Below, piece after piece: positions 1-5,202 of a stretch of DNA of 8,480 nucleotides; positions within the stretch are counted from its first letter, which is position 1; each line of letters opens with the position of its first letter. The notes under the pieces are model-generated. The model saw only the letters and a program-made list of their open reading frames with translations. It did not search any database and was not told where the DNA came from. The position numbers and the translations under genes were made by a program. The stretch spans positions 1 through 8,480 of the forward strand of contig JAJYMP010000278.1 of assembly GCA_021786915.1 (NCBI GenBank), in the 5' to 3' direction. Origin of the DNA: Chloroflexota bacterium (GTDB lineage: Bacteria > Chloroflexota > Limnocylindria > Limnocylindrales > CSP1-4).

Positions 1-396
1 GGCTTCGAAGCCGTCAACGTGGCCGCGTGGGGGGTGCCTCCCGTGCTCGCTCCATGGTTCGGCGCAACGGTCGGCGCCGACGGGTTCCGACACTTCGGCG
101 TGCGCGACGGGGCCGGTCGCGTCGTCTCGACGGGATCGATGTTCGCCCGAGACGGCGTGGCGTGGCTTGGCTTCGGGGCGACCTACCCCGAGTTCCGCGG
201 TCGGGGCTACCAGACAGCCCTCCTGGCCCACCGGGTCAGCGAGGCGGCGCGGATGGGATGCGAGATCGCGCACTCGGAGACGCGGCAGGACGCTGCGACA
301 CCCGACGATCCGAACCCGTCCCTGCACAACATGCTCCGGACGGGATTCGAGGTCCTCTACGACAAGGAGATCTGGGCGCCGGCGGCGCGTGGCTGA
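1..396 (+). CDS. GNAT-family N-acetyltransferase, 3' part (5' end outside window)
   Basis: The reading frame is open from the first base and ends at TGA 394-396, giving 131 visible residues. The visible part looks like the C-terminal half of a GNAT acyl-CoA N-acetyltransferase. A beta strand (WLGFGATYPEF) leads into the acetyl-CoA pyrophosphate-binding loop RGRGYQTALL, the R/Q-x-x-G-x-G/A type signature of motif A. A helix and the strand CEIAHSET follow, and then NPSLHNMLRTGFEVLYDKEIW, the usual late 'N..S..N..R.GF..' region of GNATs. The acceptor substrate cannot be told from this fragment. The GTG at 19 is internal to the domain and is unlikely to be the true start. The luciferase-like gene begins 56 nt downstream on the same strand, so the two may be co-transcribed. 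Family confidence is high, function unknown. Confidence 0.85.
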   Translation, partial: GFEAVNVAAWGVPPVLAPWFGATVGADGFRHFGVRDGAGRVVSTGSMFARDGVAWLGFGATYPEFRGRGYQTALLAHRVSEAARMGCEIAHSETRQDAATPDDPNPSLHNMLRTGFEVLYDKEIWAPAARG

Positions 397-435
397 CCGT
401 CCGCGGCGTGTCCCGCCAGGCAACGGACGGATCGG

Positions 436-441
436 AAGGAG
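436..441 (+). promoter_or_regulatory. Shine-Dalgarno for first luciferase-like gene
   Basis: AAGGAG lies 11 nt before GTG 453. This supports that start over the in-frame GTG at 408 and over the long open frame that runs back to about position 27 and overlaps the acetyltransferase. Confidence 0.55.
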
Positions 442-452
442 TACGCTTCCCT

Positions 453-1352
453 GTGTCGGCTCCCGCCTTCTCGCTGGGGATCCTGTCGCTCCAGGACGTC
501 CCTTGGCCCGTGCTCGTCGAGCGCGCCAGGCGAGCGGAGGCCCTCGGCTTCGACGTCTTCTGGGTCGCTGACCACTTCGTCAACCCGTACGCGCCTCGCG
601 GCCCGTGGTACGAGGGCTGGACCTCGCTCGCCGGCGTCGCGGTGGCGACCGAGCGCATCCGGGTCGGGCCACTGGTAACGAGCAACACGCTGCGGAATCC
701 GGCCCTCCTCGCGCGCATGGCGATGACGGTCGACCACATCTCGGCCGGTCGGCTCGAACTGGGGATCGGCCCGGGTGGCGCGCCCCTCGACTACTCGATG
801 CTCGGCCTGCCCACCTGGCCGCCGCGGGAGCGCGTCAACCGGCTCGAGGAAAGCCTCGGCGTGCTGGTCCAGCTCCTCGAGGGCGGCGAGGCCCATGTCG
901 CCGGTCGCTACCACCGCATCGACGAGGCGGTCCTCGCTCCGCTCCCGATCCAGCGGCCCCGGCCGCCAATCACCGTCGGTGCGCTCGGCCCGCGCGCGAT
1001 CGAGGTCGCTGCCCGGTACGCCGACAGCTGGAACACCTACGGCGTGGCGGAGGGGAGGTCCGCCACAGGGCACCTCGCCCACGCGGACGCCCTAGCCGCC
1101 ACGGCCAAGCGTGTCGCGCTGCTCGATGCGGCCTGCGATCGCGTCGGCCGGGACCGCTCATCAGTCCGGCGGAGCTACCTCTCGTTCCGAGGGATCCTGG
1201 AACCGATCGGCACGCCTTCGGATTTCGCGGCCATGGTCGCTGACTTCCGGTCGCTCGGGTTCAGCCAGCTGAGCCTCTACTGGCCTGGGTCGCCCGAAGA
1301 GGAGGCTGCGCTCGAGGCCGTCGCCCGCGAGATCCTCCCCGCGCTGGGCTGA
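453..1352 (+). CDS. LLM-class flavin/F420-dependent oxidoreductase (paralogue 1)
   Basis: The 299-residue product is a luciferase-like monooxygenase-fold (TIM barrel) oxidoreductase. Members use F420 or FMN to oxidise or reduce small organic substrates in the cytosol. Visible family features are the N-terminal strand FSLGILSLQ (residues 6-14), the EALGFDVFWVADHF segment (29-42), the strand IRVGPLVTS (69-77), and the block RNPALLARMAMTVDHISAGRLELGIGPG (81-108), which is typical of F420-dependent members. PLPIQRPRPPITVGALGP (163-180) and the WNTYG stretch (193-197) follow. Length is normal for the family. I chose GTG 453 because an SD-like AAGGAG precedes it and the homology begins right after it; the open frame further upstream is read through another gene. 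It sits 56 nt after the acetyltransferase and before a clear paralogue. Cofactor choice (F420 rather than FMN) and substrate are inferred or unknown. Confidence 0.88.
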   Translation: MSAPAFSLGILSLQDVPWPVLVERARRAEALGFDVFWVADHFVNPYAPRGPWYEGWTSLAGVAVATERIRVGPLVTSNTLRNPALLARMAMTVDHISAGRLELGIGPGGAPLDYSMLGLPTWPPRERVNRLEESLGVLVQLLEGGEAHVAGRYHRIDEAVLAPLPIQRPRPPITVGALGPRAIEVAARYADSWNTYGVAEGRSATGHLAHADALAATAKRVALLDAACDRVGRDRSSVRRSYLSFRGILEPIGTPSDFAAMVADFRSLGFSQLSLYWPGSPEEEAALEAVAREILPALG

Positions 1353-1407
1353 CGCGCCGGCGCCGCGGTCGCTCGACCCGGCGTCCATCCCACTGCCCGA
1401 AGAATTC

Positions 1408-1427
1408 GGGGCGAGCTGCTTCGCCCT
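1408..1427 (+). terminator. Hairpin between the two luciferase-like genes
   Basis: GGGCGA at 1409-1414 and TCGCCC at 1421-1426 are perfectly complementary around a 6-nt loop, with an extra G-U pair outside. The hairpin begins 55 nt after the upstream stop. There is no T-run, so it could be a weak or factor-assisted terminator, or an attenuator ahead of the second gene. Confidence 0.35.
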
Positions 1428-1477
1428 CGGTGCCGAGCGATGGCCCGTCGCTCCGCTGCCGACGACACTCCTGCCTG

Positions 1478-1493
1478 ACGACGTTGACGTCGT
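1478..1493. promoter_or_regulatory. Operator-like palindrome upstream of second luciferase-like gene
   Basis: ACGACGT-TG-ACGTCGT is a 7-bp perfect inverted repeat with a 2-nt centre, about 90 bp upstream of GTG 1583. Its size suits a dimeric regulator site. The rest of the 230-nt gap (1353-1582) shows no gene I can support, only a short 5-bp hairpin at 1543-1555. Confidence 0.25.
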
Positions 1494-1571
1494 GTCCAGC
1501 GGGGACCACGATGGGAGCGCTCGTCCGAGGTGCCCCGCCACTGCGGAACCTCCGCCGATTGACTCCAGCTC

Positions 1572-1576
1572 GAGGT
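1572..1576 (+). promoter_or_regulatory. Shine-Dalgarno for second luciferase-like gene
   Basis: GAGGT ends 6 nt before GTG 1583. It favours that start over the in-frame ATGs at 1430 and 1511, whose extra N-terminal residues have no family resemblance. Confidence 0.55.
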
Positions 1577-1582
1577 ATCCCG

Positions 1583-2533
1583 GTGTCTTCTTTGAACCCG
1601 TCCGAGCGGCCGCTGCGGTTCGGCCTCCTGTACCTCCAGTCGGCGCCGTGGGCGGATCTCCTCGACCGGATCCGGCGCGGCGAGGAGATGGGCTTCGACA
1701 GCCTGTGGGTGGGCGACCACATGACCGGCCAGTATCCGGGCCTGATCTCATTCGAGGCCTGGACGCTGCTGGCGACGATGGCCGTCACCACCTCCCGCGC
1801 TCGGATCGGAGCCTTGGTGACCCCGATCACGTTCCGCCATCCGGCGCTCCTCGCCATGTCTGCGACGACCGTGGACCACGCCTCGGGCGGCAGGCTCGAG
1901 ATCGGGCTCGGCATCGGCGGGGCGCCCGTCGACAACTCGATCGTCGGCGGGGCGGATCCGTCGGGCGCGGAGCGAGTCGCCCGACTGGAGGAGCAGGTCG
2001 ACCTGCTCGATCGCCTCCTTCGGGGAGAGACCGTCCGCGACCACACCGGTTTCTATCCGACGACGGGGGCGGTGATCGAGCCGCCCGTCCAGCGGCCGCG
2101 ACCGCCGATCGTCATCGCAGCCGATGGCCCACGGCTCATCGACCTCGCGGCCCGGCGCGCCGACGGCTGGAACACGCTCGGCGGCCAGCCGATGCGGGGC
2201 ACGAACGCCGGCGGTGTCTCGCTGGAGGACGCGGTGATGGCGACGCGACGGCGAGTGGTCCAGCTCGAGGAGGCGTGCGAACGCGCTGGCCGTGACCCGA
2301 GGACCCTCCGTCGGATCCTGCTGGCGTACCGCGTCGACCCGGAGCTGTTCCTTTCCACCGATGCCTTCAACGACTACGTCGGGCGGTACCGCGAGCTCGG
2401 CATCGACGAGTTCGTCTTCTACTGGCCGTTCGACCAGCAGACGTTCGCGCGGGTCTCCGCCTACGAGGACGGGCTCGAGCGGATCGCGGCGACCGTGCTC
2501 CCGTCCATGCGACGAACGTCCGCCCTTCACTGA
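1583..2533 (+). CDS. LLM-class flavin/F420-dependent oxidoreductase (paralogue 2)
   Basis: The 316-residue product belongs to the same luciferase-like family as the gene before it and aligns with it along its whole length. Matching blocks are LRFGLLYLQS (11-20), EEMGFDSLWVGDHM (34-47), RIGALVTPITFRHPALLAMSATTVDHASGGRLEIGLGIGGAPVD (74-117), PPVQRPRPPIVIAADGPR (167-184), DGWNTLG (194-200), and the C-terminal FVFYWPFD (277-284, compare LSLYWPGS in paralogue 1). GTG 1583 with GAGGT 6 nt upstream gives a start just before the conserved domain. An ATG at 1430 would add 51 residues without family features. The pair probably arose by tandem duplication followed by divergence. A hairpin and a palindrome in the 230-nt gap suggest it may be controlled separately. 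Substrate unknown; F420 use is inferred from family resemblance. Confidence 0.88.
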   Translation: MSSLNPSERPLRFGLLYLQSAPWADLLDRIRRGEEMGFDSLWVGDHMTGQYPGLISFEAWTLLATMAVTTSRARIGALVTPITFRHPALLAMSATTVDHASGGRLEIGLGIGGAPVDNSIVGGADPSGAERVARLEEQVDLLDRLLRGETVRDHTGFYPTTGAVIEPPVQRPRPPIVIAADGPRLIDLAARRADGWNTLGGQPMRGTNAGGVSLEDAVMATRRRVVQLEEACERAGRDPRTLRRILLAYRVDPELFLSTDAFNDYVGRYRELGIDEFVFYWPFDQQTFARVSAYEDGLERIAATVLPSMRRTSALH

Positions 2534-2747
2534 GCACTCGCCACCCGACCCGGCGCGACCGGAACCTCGGGGAAGAAGCGGCTTCACCGGGTCGCCCGCG
2601 ACGACGCCGACGAGGTCCGCCCGTTCGCCCGCGAGCCCGGGCCCTAGCCGTCGGCCCGTTCAGGGGTCCGGATCGAGGCTGAGCGCTCGCTCGGCTCTTT
2701 GACCGTCCGCATCGGCGTCCTGCCGCGACTTTGCGTGGTGAGCGGCG

Positions 2748-2800
2748 CGGGCTGAGCCGTCGTCCCCGCCGAGGGGCGGGCAGGCCGATGGCTCAGCCCG
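2748..2800. terminator. Two-tier hairpin between convergent genes (bidirectional terminator)
   Basis: The outer arms 2748-2758 (CGGGCTGAGCC) and 2790-2800 (GGCTCAGCCCG) are perfectly complementary over 11 bp. An inner hairpin, CCCGCC 2765-2770 with GGCGGG 2775-2780, has a GAGG loop. It lies between a plus-strand gene ending at 2533 and a minus-strand gene ending at 2826, so it can serve both. No T-tract is present on either side. The rest of 2534-2825 shows no gene I can support. Confidence 0.55.
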
Positions 2801-2825
2801 GCCGGGCGGCTGCGCCTGTCGCCGT

Positions 2826-3212
2826 CTACTCGGGCTCCGGGCCCTCGACATTGACGACGGGCGCACCCGGGCCGATCCGGACGAGCGCCACCTCGGCCGG
2901 CTGGTCGGGCGGCGTTCCCTCGCGGTGGATCACCCCGCGGGGCATGTGGGCGTAGTCGCCGGCGCCCACGCGCAGTCGCTCATGGCCACCCGGTCCGAAC
3001 TCCAGTTCCATGGCGCCGCTGAGCACGTAGAAGTACGTGTCCGTGTCGCCGTGGTGGTGCCACCCGCTCCGGACGCCGGGTTCGGTTCGGACGACCCCGA
3101 CCCATCGGTCTTCCCCGGCGAACGCCTCCTCCCGGACCATGCCGGGCGTCGCCGGTCCGGCGGCCATCCTTCGCTGCGCGGGGCCGACCGCTCGTGGCCG
3201 TACGGGATCCAT
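2826..3212 (-). CDS. Cupin-domain protein
   Basis: The 128-residue product is a single small cupin (double-stranded beta helix). Cupin motif 1 is GWHHHGDTDTYFYVLSG (residues 50-66) and motif 2 is GAGDYAHMPRGVIHREG (83-99), containing PxGxxH. Histidines 52-54 and 96 are the likely metal ligands. The usual motif-1 glutamate, seven residues before the closing glycine, is Thr59 here, so metal binding may use fewer side chains. ATG 3212 is chosen because GGAGG lies 5 nt upstream. The frame stays open much further back to 3965, but that extension runs through repeats and has no family features. Such stand-alone cupins include enzymes and small-molecule binding proteins; the ligand cannot be read here. 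It is convergent with the luciferase-like pair and divergent from what follows. Confidence 0.83.
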   Translation of the reverse strand: MDPVRPRAVGPAQRRMAAGPATPGMVREEAFAGEDRWVGVVRTEPGVRSGWHHHGDTDTYFYVLSGAMELEFGPGGHERLRVGAGDYAHMPRGVIHREGTPPDQPAEVALVRIGPGAPVVNVEGPEPE

Positions 3213-3217
3213 CTCCA

Positions 3218-3222
3218 CCTCC
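3218..3222 (-). promoter_or_regulatory. Shine-Dalgarno for cupin gene
   Basis: Read on the minus strand, GGAGG lies 5 nt before ATG 3212. This is the best ribosome-binding site near any candidate start in that frame and it decides the start. Confidence 0.65.
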
Positions 3223-3269
3223 GGGCTGCTGCTCGCCACCGCGTCCACTACCCAACCCTCCACCCGGCC

Positions 3270-3285
3270 TTGCCGCACCCGGCAA
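3270..3285. promoter_or_regulatory. Operator-like palindrome in divergent region
   Basis: TTGCCG-CACC-CGGCAA is a perfect 6-bp inverted repeat with a 4-nt centre. It sits 58 bp upstream of the cupin start on one side and 15 bp before the possible small ORF on the other. It could be a repressor site or an RNA hairpin. Confidence 0.3.
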
Positions 3286-3300
3286 CGGCAGGGGTGGCCG

Positions 3301-3480
3301 ATGGAGCGTACATGGTCCCCGATGCCCTCGCTGGTGCTCCCCCACCACTCCGGCGCCTGCTGCGAGCGACGCATGCGCCGCATCACGGACCGCTGGGGCG
3401 ATCGGCTCCTCGACGACGAGGACTCACAGCGCGACCTCGGGTGGGGCGCGCTGGAGTTCGACCCGGCGACTGGGCGATAG
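3301..3480 (+). CDS. Possible small orphan protein (59 aa)
   Basis: ATG 3301 to TAG 3480 encodes 59 residues, with a purine-rich AGGGG stretch a few nt upstream. I do not recognise a family. The second half is charged and probably helical (RRMRRITDRWGDRLLDDEDSQRDLGWGALEFDPATGR), with a Cys-Cys pair at residues 20-21. The main support is codon composition. By hand count, roughly 88% of third positions are G or C, against about 71% of first and 56% of second positions, which is the pattern of a translated frame in this DNA. It starts 88 bp from the divergent cupin start. A hairpin at 3542-3557 follows the stop. It may be a real small gene, the remnant of a longer one, or chance. Confidence 0.3.
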   Translation: MERTWSPMPSLVLPHHSGACCERRMRRITDRWGDRLLDDEDSQRDLGWGALEFDPATGR

Positions 3481-3541
3481 ATCGCTGGGCGAGGTCCGAA
3501 GAGACGTACCCGCGGCCGGTGTCGCAGCACCGCGAGCGAGC

Positions 3542-3557
3542 GCCGACGTCCGTCGGC
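3542..3557 (+). terminator. Short GC hairpin downstream of small ORF
   Basis: GCCGACG and CGTCGGC are perfectly complementary over 7 bp around a 2-nt loop (equally drawn as 6 bp with a 4-nt loop), 61 nt after the stop at 3480. There is no T-tract. The surrounding stretch 3481-3579 shows no other feature. Confidence 0.25.
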
Positions 3558-3579
3558 CGTGTAGCACGGCGGTGGGATC

Positions 3580-3953
3580 CACGATCCTGCTTCGTGCTGT
3601 TCGCCACCCGCCGGTCCGCGAGCACAGCTACGGGTTGGGGCGTGTGCACGCGATCGCCTGTTCGTCAGCCACTTACGACCCCTCCTCGTGCTCGGCGGGT
3701 ACTTGGCCCCGGACACGCGCCGAACACGAGGGGTCTTCGTGGCTGGGCCACGCGGGGCTACCCGGGCAGACAGCACGATGGCCCTTCGTACGTGGTGGCT
3801 GGGGACGGGACCGGGGGCGGACAGCACGAGGGGTCTTCGTAAGCGGTGTCGCGGCGCGCCGCCGGCGCCGACGGCACGACCTTGCTCCACACGCGGTGCC
3901 CTGGCGCGTGTCGCGGCGGGCTCCCCGGACAGACAGCACGATGGCACTTCGTG
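3580..3953. repeat. Cluster of seven degenerate hairpin repeats (CACGA-N7-TCGTG)
   Basis: A 17-bp unit with 5-bp inverted arms and a constant 7-nt centre recurs at 3580-3596, 3674-3690, 3725-3741, 3774-3790, 3825-3841, 3875-3891 (right arm lost) and 3937-3953. The last five share polarity and start 49, 51, 50 and 62 bp apart. Most are preceded by a GGRCAGACAG-like flank, and most centres end in CT. Judged by that flank, which in them lies on the other side, the first two units point the opposite way. The copies at 3725 and 3825 have the same centre, GGGGTCT. The last two units also share an upstream GTGTCGCGGCG, 62 bp apart. Spacing and unit length do not fit CRISPR. The best general description is a REP/BIME-like intergenic palindrome cluster. 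It fills most of the gap before the pyrophosphatase gene. Confidence 0.7.
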
Positions 3954-4006
3954 CGCGGTGCCCAAGCGTCAGGTTGGCGTCCGCAGCCCGTGCGTCGCCG
4001 ACCCGC

Positions 4007-4012
4007 TAGAGT
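4007..4012 (+). promoter_or_regulatory. -10 element of a probable leaderless promoter for ppa
   Basis: TAGAGT ends exactly 6 nt before ATG 4019, which puts the expected transcription start on the A of the start codon. No good SD precedes this ATG. No convincing -35 is visible at 16-18 bp. Confidence 0.4.
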
Positions 4013-4018
4013 TCGCGC

Positions 4019-4537
4019 ATGAGTAGCAGCAACGCCGACAAGTTCCCCGATGTCGTCGAGATCGTGGTCGAGATCCCGCGCGGGAGCCGCAACAAGTACG
4101 AGTTCGACGAGGAGGCGGGGGTGTTCCGCCTGGACCGGGTCCTGTCGTCGGCCGTGTTCTACAACTTCGACTACGGCTTCATCGAGGGGACGCGCGCCGA
4201 CGACGGTGACCACACGGACGCCCTGCTGATCATCGACGAGCCCACCTTCACCGGCTGCCACGTCTGGGCGCGCCCGGTGGGCGGCCTCGAGATGCACGAC
4301 GAGATGGGCTTCGACTTCAAGGTGCTGTGCGTCGCGCTCGGCGACCCCCACCAGCAGCACATCGAGCGGCTGGACCAGATCCGGCCCCATCGACTTGTCG
4401 AGATCGAGCACTTCTTCGAGACCTACAAGCTGCTGGAGAAGAAGCAGGTCGACATCGACGGCTGGCGCGATCGCGACCGCGCGCACGACGTGCTGCGCAG
4501 CGACCGTGCGCGCTTCGGCCCGGAGCGTGGTGGCTGA
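4019..4537 (+). CDS. ppa: Inorganic pyrophosphatase, family I (soluble)
   Basis: The 172-residue product hydrolyses pyrophosphate to two phosphates in the cytosol, pulling biosynthetic reactions forward. The family I core is clear: EIPRGSRNKYEFDEEAG (18-34, with Glu18 and Lys26), LDRVLSSAVFYNFDYGFI (38-55, with Arg40 and Tyr52), the metal-binding acidic motif at 62-67, RPVGGLEMHDEMGFDFKVLCV (85-105, with Asp94 and Asp99), and the C-terminal HFFETYKLLEKKQVDIDGW (131-149). These match E. coli Ppa residues E20, K29, R43, Y55, D65/D67/D70, D97 and D102 by position. One oddity is that the acidic motif reads DGDHTD where most members have DGDPxD; all three aspartates are kept. ATG 4019 gives normal family length and a good N-terminus. 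The next gene starts inside the last codons of this one, so they form an operon. Confidence 0.95.
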   Translation: MSSSNADKFPDVVEIVVEIPRGSRNKYEFDEEAGVFRLDRVLSSAVFYNFDYGFIEGTRADDGDHTDALLIIDEPTFTGCHVWARPVGGLEMHDEMGFDFKVLCVALGDPHQQHIERLDQIRPHRLVEIEHFFETYKLLEKKQVDIDGWRDRDRAHDVLRSDRARFGPERGG

Positions 4538-5117
4538 GCAGCTTCAGCGGCTGTTCGTCGCCGTCACGGTTCCCCCCAGCGCGCTCGAGGCGTGCTGTCA
4601 GGTCATCGACCCCGTCCGGACGAGCATGCTCGGCCGCGAGGCGCGGTGGGTCCGGACCGACAACCTCCACCTGACCATCCGCTTCCTGGGTGACACGCCG
4701 CCGGATCTCGTGCCCGATGTCGGCCTGGCCGTGATCGCCGCCGCCGAGACGGTCGATCCGTTCCGTGTCGAGCTGGCGGGGGCTGGCGCGTTCCCCGACG
4801 GCCGCCATCCGCGGACGCTCTGGCTGGGGGTGGACCGGGGCAACGACGGGCTGATGCGGATCATCGACGCGCTTGAGAAACCGCTGGACCGCCTGGGCTG
4901 GCCGCCCGACCCGCGCGCCCGACGCCCGCACCTCACCGTGGCGCGCACGGACGCGGTCCGAGGCGAGGTCAGCCACGCGATCGCCGACGCCCTCGCGCAG
5001 GCTGCCACCGACTGGCGCACGGGCTTCGAGGTGCAGACGCTGACCCTGTTCCGGAGCCATCTCGCAGGCGGCCCGCCGCGCTACGAGCCCATCGTGGAGG
5101 CCGCCCTGCGGTCGTGA
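4530..5117 (+). CDS. thpR: RNA 2',3'-cyclic phosphodiesterase (2'-5' RNA ligase family)
   Basis: The 195-residue product belongs to the two-histidine (2H) phosphoesterase superfamily, ThpR/LigT branch. It opens 2',3'-cyclic phosphates at RNA ends, and some members join tRNA halves through 2'-5' bonds in vitro. Both signature HxTx motifs are present: NLHLTIRFLG (His47, Thr49) and RPHLTVAR (His134, Thr136). The N-terminal LQRLFVAVTVPPSALE is the typical first strand and helix, and the ending LTLFRSHLAGGPPRYEPI is also characteristic. Length is normal. Two adjacent GTGs (4527, 4530) are possible starts. I prefer 4530 because GGAG at 4522-4525 leaves 4 nt to it and only 1 nt to the other. The start overlaps the end of ppa by 8 nt, which suggests translational coupling. 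The physiological RNA substrate is unknown for most bacteria. Confidence 0.9.
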   Translation: MAEQLQRLFVAVTVPPSALEACCQVIDPVRTSMLGREARWVRTDNLHLTIRFLGDTPPDLVPDVGLAVIAAAETVDPFRVELAGAGAFPDGRHPRTLWLGVDRGNDGLMRIIDALEKPLDRLGWPPDPRARRPHLTVARTDAVRGEVSHAIADALAQAATDWRTGFEVQTLTLFRSHLAGGPPRYEPIVEAALRS

Positions 5118-5153
5118 TTGCGCCACCGTTTGCCCCGCGGGCGGCCGACGCGC

Positions 5154-5159
5154 TAGGCT
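5154..5159 (+). promoter_or_regulatory. Possible -10 element upstream of trpB2
   Basis: TAGGCT sits in the context CGCTAGGCTCGC, close to the CGCTAGAGTTCGC before ppa. TTGCCC at 5130-5135 is a possible -35 with an 18-bp spacer. Unlike the ppa case, the start codon is 43 nt further on and has its own SD (GGGAGG, 5188-5193). Confidence 0.35.
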
Positions 5160-5202
5160 CGCACCTCCCCAACGTCCGCACGAACCCGGGAGGACACCCT
5201 CG

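Noticed and set aside
27..452. Upstream extension of the first luciferase-like gene through the acetyltransferase
   Set aside because: This is a shadow frame of the GNAT gene. Family similarity begins just after GTG 453.
3580..3953. CRISPR array
   Set aside because: Units are short, degenerate and palindromic, occur in both orientations, have conserved flanks and variable spacing (49-62 bp), and no cas gene is nearby.
3213..3965. N-terminal extension of the cupin back to position 3965
   Set aside because: It would run through the hairpin-repeat cluster and shows no domain. ATG 3212 has a good SD and gives a normal single-cupin length.
3481..4018. Plus-strand open frames crossing the repeat cluster (e.g. 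3688-4026, 3194-4009)
   Set aside because: They read through palindromic repeats, overlap the pyrophosphatase start or the cupin, and encode no recognisable domain.
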